A stretch of DNA of 11,421 nucleotides from Cephalothrix simula (Eukaryota; Nemertea; Palaeonemertea; Archinemertea; Cephalotrichidae). The notes below the pieces were generated by a model. That model was given only the letters and a program-made list of their open reading frames with translations. It was not told the DNA's origin and made no database searches. The translations under genes were made by a program, and so were the position numbers. Shown one piece after another: positions 6,793 through 11,421 of this stretch. Within the stretch, counting starts at the first letter, position 1, and the number at the start of each line of letters is the position of its first letter. The stretch is from positions 1 through 11,421 of the forward strand of contig JAXIUW010201732.1 in the NCBI GenBank assembly GCA_035591015.1, read 5' to 3'.

Positions 6793-9700
6793 GTAAAAAA
6801 ATTTCTTATCATTCCATTGACTGTAGTAATTATGGAATCATTGTGTCATGTGATTGTTTATCAATTAATATTTACGATTCAAATGTATGCAGTGAGAGTC
6901 GATTTAAGGAGTGAAACTTGATGAAAAAATTCCCCAAACTTAATTATAATTACAATTGATGTTTCATAAATGCAATTATAACGTTTATCTAAAAATTAAA
7001 TTATCTTGGCCACCTTTGTTTTTACAATAAGGAGTGAGCTTAATCCCGAAAACCTATTTATTTTTTGAAAGTGTGTGTAGTGATTTGAAAAGGCGTAGTT
7101 TACTACCCCCACCAGGTGAGAAGTTGTTGGGTAAAACTCTTTACTTTTTTGCAGGACTAATGTTTTCCGTCCGTGCCGTATCTCCGGTTGTTGGATATAT
7201 AATTGGCGGTGCTTTTGCTAGGATTCCAGTTAACTTTGAAGGTGAGGTATTTCCAGAGCTTTATGCATTTCGCATCTGCGATCAAGTCGCGAATCGCGTA
7301 TCTTCACAGTAAATAATGATTGATGCTGCCCGTCTCTCCAGTTGAGACATTCCGCGATACCTATAAGCGTGAGCTCTCCGGAGGAGGAGCCTACGTCGTT
7401 TAATCACCGGCAAGTACACCCTCAGGTCTTTGATGTCTCAGTTAGAAACACCAGAACCTTGTGTCAATGGTGAAGCTCGAACTCGTGACCCTCCGATTAT
7501 GAGCCAAGTCTCTTAACAAGCTATCATACGCAACGCGTATCTGCAAGTCGCAATCGCGTATCCGCATGCCGCGAATTGCGTTTCCGCAAGTACACGTCAT
7601 TTATGTCCGCAATTTTCGAATCACATATCGCGTATCCGCAAGTCGCGAATCCGGTATCCGCAAGTTGAGCATCAGTGTTGTATATATCTGTAAGATGCAG
7701 TTTTTGGTAATTTTCAAAAATGAGTACATGTTATTTAATATCCATTTCAGCTACTGATTTATCACCAAGAGATCCTGGATGGATTGGTGCTTGGTGGTTA
7801 GGATTTATCGTTTTTGGTGGTGCCTTGTTTACCGCCAGTTTTCCTATTGCTATGTTCCCAAGATACATAAAAAAGCGGGATACAAGTGAAGATATGCATC
7901 TGGGTAAAGCTGAAAAAGAGGCAGATAAGAAACCGGGTGGTCTTCAGTCCTTTCTTAATGATAATGATGATGGAGGCAATGATAAGATTGATTGGAAAGG
8001 TAATGTATTTGTGATAGAAAATCCCGGTGTGGCAGGGATCATTATCATTACAGTGTATATTCAAAGTATTGCTACTTTAACACCGGGATCGATATTTGCT
8101 TGGGGTAACTTAAATAAATACCTCTGCTGAGCGATTTTAAACAACCGATAATAAAGTGGTTAGCCTCTAAAACATCCTCAACTCGGGATAAATGATCCCC
8201 TCTCGCATTTACCCTGAAATGACCTATACCAGTTCATGTTGTGGACGCGTTCGATCGCGATGATACTTGGTATTCCTATATATCTTGCGTATAATCAATT
8301 CAAGTAAGAAAATAATGACAAATAGTTAAGATACGTCTTAGCGATAATCGCGTTTTGATAGGAGGTTGTATTCTATAACTTCATAAGCTCCAAAAAATGG
8401 CGTGGGAAAGTCCATCGGAGCGAAAATCTGGGGTTCTCGATATGTGTTGAGAATGCTCTAAAGCCCTCGTCGGACCATGGGGACAAAGAGCTGAAGGATG
8501 TATGTTTACATTCACGTAACTACATATTACCACCGGGATAGCTCAGTAGGCAAGCGATAGGACTCTAGATCTAAAGGTCGTGGGTTCCAACCTCACTACT
8601 GACTTGAGATTTGGGCGGCCCAGGGCTGGCGATATACGTGCTGTGTATTTAACTACTGTACGTCGGTACCACTGGAGGCATGCTTAATTTATATTGACTT
8701 ATAAAATTAATTATCTAACTACATGTAAAACATTCTTTTTCTCAGAATTACCGCGTAGTATCAAGCGTCTTATTTGTAACCCTGCTTGGGTATCTCATTT
8801 ATTTGGATCATTTACGACATGGCTTTGCCTTAGTGGAACAACTAAATTTCTTGCCAAGTATATGGAAAAGGTGTTTCATATATCTGCCTCTGAAGCTAGC
8901 ACAGCAATGGGTAAGTTTTTCAGATTAACCTAATTTTTCCTTTATTTATCTTAAAACGGAACTGCGTAAAATTTGACCGAGCCCAAGATGTTCATCTGCA
9001 AGTCGCGAATCTCGTATCTGCACACAGAGAATATACGAATTTCACAAGTCGCGTATTGGTGTCCTAGTCGCGTATGTGACCTTAACGTATGTGTATCTTA
9101 ACAAGCTCTTAATCACCTATCCGTAAATTGTAAAATTTGACAAAAACCTAGAATGTTTATCCGAAAGTCGCGAATCGTGTATCCGAACATTATAGAATAC
9201 GCGAATTATCTGCAAGTAATTGAAAAATGCGAACATTCATGTTACGCGACTTGCGGATCTATGCACATTGCACATCTCTAAGTCGCATATCCGCACATTG
9301 GAGAATAGTACGTGAATGCGTGACTTATCCACAAGTCGCGAATATTGTATCCGAACATTGGAGAATGTGCGATATGCGATTCGCGGTTCTGCAATCCACG
9401 AGCGTACATACATGCATCTGCATGCAATCCGCTAATGTACAATTTGGAAAATGCATTTGTAGGTCTGAACATAAATATGGCTCTTCGGAATTCTAACCTT
9501 TACTCATATGGGCGTAATGGGATAAAAGTAGATTATTATGTTTGTTAATATTTTTATTTACATTATAGGAATCGCAGGCGCCGTTCCTTTTGCCCTTGCG
9601 ACGGTCGCTGGAGGTATCATGACATCTAGGATGAAAATGACCCCAACTACAATGACAAAAACTGTTTTTATTACTCAGATAGTTGCTTTCGGAATTTATT

Positions 9701-10724
9701 TTTTTATGTTTATATTCTGGTGCCCTCCTGTTGATTACGAGGGCCTAAACGGAGATCGGTAAGTATAAAAATTGTATTTAGCCTCCATTTCTCAGCTTCT
9801 TAAAAACGTTCAGACAGGTGCAATTTATCATAATAGAATGCATTTCAATTTATAGATGGGATGTTAAAAATACATGCAACCAAAATTGTAGCTGTAGTGA
9901 TATGTACTATTCTCCAGTATGTTCTGAGGGTTCAGTATACTTCTCACCATGTCATGCAGGGTGTACTTCATCGCCTGAAAAAAAGGTAAGTTGATTGATG
10001 CTTTCAAATTGGAATCGCATTCAAAAATATGTACTAGGCTAGACATTTTTACTTCTGACTTAGCGCAAAAACGCAATCAAAATGTAGAGCGTTTTAGCGT
10101 TTTTTAAAAACTCGTGATATGACATCAAGATTTTTACATAAAAAAGCAGCCATATTCAGAAATCATACATCATACATGTAGTGCATGATTTTGCTTTTTT
10201 TTCAAAAAATGTTTTTTTGGGGCGAAAGGACACCGGGTTTCGCTATTACTAGGTATTTTATAAAATTTAATAATTTTTTAGCCCATTTGGCCCCTAGCCC
10301 TAAAAGCAGAAAAAAATCTATATTTTCGTTCCATTATTTTTTCTTTCCAAATGTTCTACCAAAAATCATTTTACGCCAACTTGGGCCCTCTCTACCCCTT
10401 ATCAGTTAAATTTTTTTCAAAACATTTGTAAAAAAACACAATTTTGGCGACCCATTGCGCTGCTCCTTGGGCGTTGGTGTATATACCAAGGGTATTGTAT
10501 TTTTTTACAGTTTAACTGAATTTTTATTGTCTTTTTTAAAATACATGTATTTTACAGATGTATGGCAATTGTTCCTGTGTACTTCCTGACCGTAATGAAA
10601 CGGTAGCATCCCATGGAATTTGTGGGACAGATTGTCAGATGTTCATCCCATTCGTAGCTATCGTATTCATAGGAACGTTCGTTCAAATGCTGGGAATTAT
10701 TCCTGGAACAATGATCTATTTAAG
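6144..10724 (+). CDS. SLCO: Organic anion transporting polypeptide (OATP/SLCO), seven exons, 3' partial
   Basis: Joining 6144-6792, 7155-7241, 7751-7999, 8746-8910, 9569-9758, 9856-9985 and 10558-10724 gives 545 codons plus two bases with no stop and matching phases at all junctions. The family is sodium-independent 12-TM plasma-membrane carriers for amphipathic organic anions such as steroid conjugates, eicosanoids, bile acids and toxins; this member's substrate cannot be predicted. The family landmarks appear in order: CGLGPWKP (22-29), TM1-4 (about 39-200), TYLDDN (200-205), TM5, the OATP signature as DPGWIGAWWLGF (253-264), TM6, a charged cytoplasmic loop, TM7-9, then the large extracellular loop. 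That loop has eleven cysteines (435, 454, 458, 460, 469, 479, 483, 495, 497, 512, 516) in a Kazal-like pattern, followed by TM10. N-glycosylation sequons occur at N143 and N155, and in the large loop. Full-length members have about 650-720 residues, so about 100-170 residues (TM11-12, tail) lie outside the window. The ATG at 6144 sits in AAAATGG, a good context. Gly replaces the usual Arg of the signature at 255. Confidence 0.95.
6793..7154 (+). other. OATP intron 1
   Basis: This 362-bp intron runs from GTAAAA to TACTTTTTTGCAG. It is AT-rich with small palindromic stretches near 6935-6985 (AATTATAATTACAATTG). None of the CpG-rich repeat of introns 2, 4 and 7 is present. Confidence 0.85.
7155..7241 (+). 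CDS. SLCO: OATP exon 2: TM5
   Basis: This 87-bp exon encodes residues 217-246, including GLMFSVRAVSPVVGYIIGG, the fifth membrane segment and the equivalent of the family's ILFxxRxxGPxxGFxLG stretch. The acceptor is TTTTTTGCAG and the donor GAAG|GTGAGG. It enters and leaves in phase 1, so skipping it would keep the frame. Confidence 0.9.
7262..7303 (+). repeat. CpG-rich repeat block, left of the intron 2 SINE
   Basis: This short block contains CAAGTCGCGAATCGCGTATCT. It is the left part of the degenerate repeat that resumes after the SINE at 7534. The pattern suggests the SINE inserted into an existing repeat stretch. Confidence 0.6.
7304..7533 (-). mobile_element. tRNA-derived SINE with a tRNA-Met-like head, minus strand
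   Basis: Read on the minus strand, the head (about 7533 to 7471) contains AGCTTGTTAAGAGACTTGG, an anticodon-loop-like CTCATAA with anticodon CAT (complement of 7497-7503) and a B-box-like GAGTTCGAGCTTC (complement of about 7471-7484). This follows the layout of an elongator tRNA-Met, but the acceptor and T stems do not pair, so it is not a working tRNA. About 170 bp of unrelated body follows, ending near CAATCATTATTT. CGCGTATCT occurs on both flanks (7295-7303 and 7534-7542) and could be a 9-bp target-site duplication, although the same string belongs to the surrounding repeat. Confidence 0.65.
7534..7676 (+). repeat. CpG-rich degenerate repeat, intron 2
   Basis: At least four imperfect copies of a motif near ATCTGCAAGTCGCGAATCGCGTATCCGC lie here, for example at 7539-7565 and 7625-7670. 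The copies differ by substitutions and small gaps. The same family fills parts of introns 4 and 7. It makes spurious open frames because it has few stop codons. Confidence 0.8.
7751..7999 (+). CDS. SLCO: OATP exon 3: family signature, TM6 and cytoplasmic loop
   Basis: This exon encodes residues 246-329. It starts ATDLSPRDPGWIGAWWLGF, the OATP superfamily signature, followed by TM6 and a charged cytoplasmic loop rich in Lys, Asp and Asn that ends KIDWK. The acceptor is ATCCATTTCAG and the donor AAAG|GTAATG, phase 1. The frame continues open past the donor to a stop at 8128-8130, but the family match resumes in exon 4 (ELPRSIKRLICNP). Confidence 0.92.
8000..8525 (+). other. OATP intron 3, left part
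   Basis: This is the part of the 746-bp intron that lies before the SINE. The first 131 bases are an open continuation of exon 3 that would add about 43 residues if the intron were retained. The remainder is moderately AT-rich with no recognised element. It does not carry the CpG-rich repeat of introns 2, 4 and 7. Confidence 0.6.
8526..8715 (+). mobile_element. tRNA-derived SINE in intron 3 with 9-bp target-site duplication
   Basis: The head has a near-perfect A box, TAGCTCAGTAGG (8539-8550), and B box, GGTTCCAACCTC (8583-8594), spaced as in a tRNA gene. The T stem GTGGG/CTCAC pairs, the anticodon-like loop CTCTAGA would have anticodon CTA, and the D and anticodon stems are imperfect. The acceptor ends (CCGGGAT and TACTGAC) do not pair, so this is a SINE head, not a tRNA gene. 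A body of about 110 bp follows (GGGCGGCCCAGGGCTGG...), ending in AT-rich sequence. TAACTACAT is repeated exactly at 8517-8525 and 8716-8724 and is the likely target-site duplication. The right copy lies about 20 bp before the exon 4 acceptor. Confidence 0.78.
8746..8910 (+). CDS. SLCO: OATP exon 4: TM7
   Basis: This exon encodes residues 329-384: ELPRSIKRLICNPAWVSH, matching the family's LPRxxKRLLxNPxF stretch before TM7, then a membrane segment and the loop GTTKFLAKYMEKVFHISAS. The acceptor TTCTTTTTCTCAG is strong and the donor is ATGG|GTAAGT. Phase is 1 at both ends. The likely branch point, CTAAC at 8715-8719, overlaps the SINE target-site duplication. Confidence 0.92.
8967..9440 (+). repeat. 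CpG-rich degenerate minisatellite, intron 4
   Basis: Copies of AGTCGCG or AGTCGCA start near 9001, 9047, 9066, 9166, 9281 and 9334, mostly followed by AAT and CGTATCCG-like strings. Higher-order order is visible. TAAAATTTGAC begins at both 8967 and 9131, and the following roughly 85 bases match, giving a 164-bp period. ACATTGGAGAAT recurs with a 60-bp period around 9301 and 9361. One inverted copy (GCGACTTGCGGAT) lies near 9246. It is not coding; open frames here are a by-product of the repeat. Confidence 0.8.
9569..9758 (+). CDS. SLCO: OATP exon 5: TM8-TM9
   Basis: This exon encodes residues 384-447. The Gly/Ala-rich segment GIAGAVPFALATVAGGIM corresponds to TM8, a basic loop (SRMKM) follows, and TM9 ends FWCPPVDYEG. 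Cys435 is the first cysteine of the large extracellular loop. The acceptor is TTTACATTATAG and the donor GATCG|GTAAGT, leaving in phase 2. Confidence 0.9.
9856..9985 (+). CDS. SLCO: OATP exon 6: Kazal-like part of the large extracellular loop
   Basis: This exon encodes residues 447-490 with six cysteines in the family pattern: CNQNCSCS (454-461), YSPVC (465-469), then VYFSPCHAGC (474-483). This matches the conserved YxPVCG...YxSPCxAGC of OATP loops, here with Ser-Glu after the VC. The loop is needed for surface expression in studied members. It is bounded by the 97-bp intron 5 (acceptor TTTATAG) and donor AAAAG|GTAAGT, phase 0. Confidence 0.93.
9986..10557 (+). other. OATP intron 6
   Basis: This 572-bp intron is rich in T and A runs and has one more GC-rich patch near 10435-10475. 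A small stem, GCGAAA...TTTCGC, occurs near 10222-10243. I see none of the CpG-rich repeat family and no recognised element. An open frame at 10185-10409 is low-complexity and not supported. Confidence 0.6.
10558..10724 (+). CDS. SLCO: OATP exon 7: end of the large loop and TM10
   Basis: This exon encodes residues 491-545 plus two bases. It begins MYGNCSCV, the family's YxNCSC motif, continues to GICGTDC with the last two loop cysteines, then TM10 (FIPFVAIVFIGTFVQMLGII) and PGTMIYLR. The terminal Arg codon is split (AG|GTCAGT), matching the family's LRCV junction, so the next exon should begin with one base and then a Cys- or Val-like codon. No good candidate for it appears before 11421. Confidence 0.92.
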
Positions 10725-10782
10725 GTCAGTTTTAACTTACCATGAAGGAAATCCTTTGTGAACACCCAACCCTGGAAACCCT

Positions 10783-11085
10783 GTGTGTCGCTACTTGCGA
10801 TACGACTTTTGGATATCAATGTTGCGTATTCTTTTAATGTGCGGATACGCGATTCGCGACTTGCAGATATGCATGTGGGGTAGTTCTATGATTGGATACG
10901 CGACTTGCGAACAGCCACGGTTAAATGCAAGTTACAGATACGCGTATCGCGTATTCTCTAACATGCGTAATCACAAGTTGCGTATCCGCAGAATCTGCTT
11001 TCGCATGCTGCGAATGCGTTAGTTGTGAAATTAACAAAGCCATGTGTATACGCGAATCGCGTATCTGCATGTTGCGTATCCTTAA
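10783..11085 (-). repeat. CpG-rich degenerate repeat, mostly inverted, intron 7
   Basis: GCGGATACGCGATTCGCGACTTGCAGAT near 10841-10868, read in reverse complement, agrees with the intron 4 copy at about 8994-9021 at 26 of 28 bases by eye. Further copies include GATACGCGACTTGCG near 10895 and a plus-oriented GCGAATCGCGTATCTGCATG near 11050. The block therefore mixes orientations but is mainly opposite to introns 2 and 4. Confidence 0.75.
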
Positions 11086-11421
11086 ATTATCAAAATTTTT
11101 TTTTATAATTTACATTTTATTGGTTATATATAAAACTAAATACACACAAAATCACAACAAAATATAGAAAAATCCATTGTCTGGTTTACCGAGACAGGTT
11201 TTTCAATAGTAATATCACGATTGTAAATCACGCATTATTTTTAAACTTGTCCGCAATCTCTTTAACAGATGACGGTAAGATCTTTCTTTGTTCCACTATT
11301 ATCTTTAAGATATTCAAGATTACGGTAAAGGCTAAAGAGGAGGGAAACGGGGTCTTTCGAGTACAGCGTTCTCATTAAAATATCGATCGGCTTTTTAGTC
11401 TCGCAATACAAAATCGACCTC
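11086..11421 (+). other. OATP intron 7, right part to the window edge
   Basis: This is AT-rich sequence with no recognised exon. Potential acceptors (CTTTAACAG at about 11269 and GAGACAG near 11196) were tested in the required phase. The first gives an immediate stop, and neither leads into the expected Cys-Val-Pro...LALG-type family sequence. The remaining OATP exon(s) are probably beyond the window. Confidence 0.5.

Noticed and set aside
8533-8603. Functional tRNA gene (suppressor-like CTA anticodon)
   Set aside because: The A and B boxes are good, but the acceptor strands do not pair, the D and anticodon stems have mismatches, and an unrelated body with a target-site duplication follows. 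A SINE head explains it better.
8967-9440. CRISPR-like array
   Set aside because: The repeats are degenerate, irregularly spaced, not separated by unique spacers of constant length, and lie within a eukaryotic intron.
9227-9548. Overlapping open frames on both strands, including Cys- and His-containing peptides
   Set aside because: They lie inside the CpG-rich repeat of intron 4, which lacks stop codons by composition. None resembles a protein family.
10185-10409. 74-codon plus-strand frame in intron 6
   Set aside because: It is low-complexity Phe- and Lys-rich sequence from T and A runs, between two well-supported exons.
10783-11167. Two open frames with repeated CRYLRY- and MLRI-like motifs
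   Set aside because: They are translations of the inverted repeat in intron 7, with no sign of selection for coding.
11180-11300. Candidate exon 8 of the transporter after AACAG or GACAG
   Set aside because: In the phase required by exon 7 the first gives an immediate stop and the second gives no family-like sequence.

Overview
The window is nuclear DNA from an animal, almost certainly an invertebrate. It is AT-rich and gene-sparse. It holds one gene broken by GT-AG introns, and both recognisable proteins belong to animal families. The introns and spacers carry tRNA-derived SINEs, foldback (MITE-like) elements and degenerate minisatellites. I cannot name the species or phylum from the sequence alone.

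Layout, all genes on the + strand. 1-1411: non-coding flank with a perfect small hairpin, a 42-bp tandem duplication, two short unassigned open frames, a possible promoter motif and two tiny overlapping upstream ORFs. 1412-2752: a complete, intron-free 446-codon gene for an SH3BP5/REI-1 family coiled-coil protein, a family known as Rab11 guanine-nucleotide exchange factors. 2753-6124: a 3.4-kb spacer with three foldback elements (3154-3272, 3578-4024, and a degenerate one at 5621-6065) and one splice-site-bounded possible 5' UTR exon (4294-4421). 6144-10724: seven coding exons of an organic anion transporting polypeptide (OATP/SLCO) gene. I reconstructed it by joining exons at consensus splice sites whose phases agree at every junction. 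It gives 545 codons plus two bases, and the last exon(s), expected to encode TM11-12 and the C-tail, lie beyond the right edge.

The OATP introns are the most structured non-coding DNA here. Introns 2, 4 and 7 share a CpG-rich degenerate repeat built on AAGTCGCGAATCGCGTATCCGC. It lies mainly in one orientation in introns 2 and 4 and mainly inverted in intron 7, so the pre-mRNA could fold back around the internal exons. Intron 2 also holds a minus-strand SINE with a tRNA-Met-like head, set inside the repeat. Intron 3 holds a plus-strand SINE whose 9-bp target-site duplication falls on the likely branch point of exon 4.

The two genes are separated by a long repeat-filled spacer and their family roles (membrane-traffic GEF; solute uptake transporter) do not imply a joint pathway. 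I see no operon, CRISPR array, viral gene or toxin gene. The notable points are the OATP signature with Gly in place of its Arg, the intronless SH3BP5 gene, the inverted intronic repeat families and the branch-point SINE.
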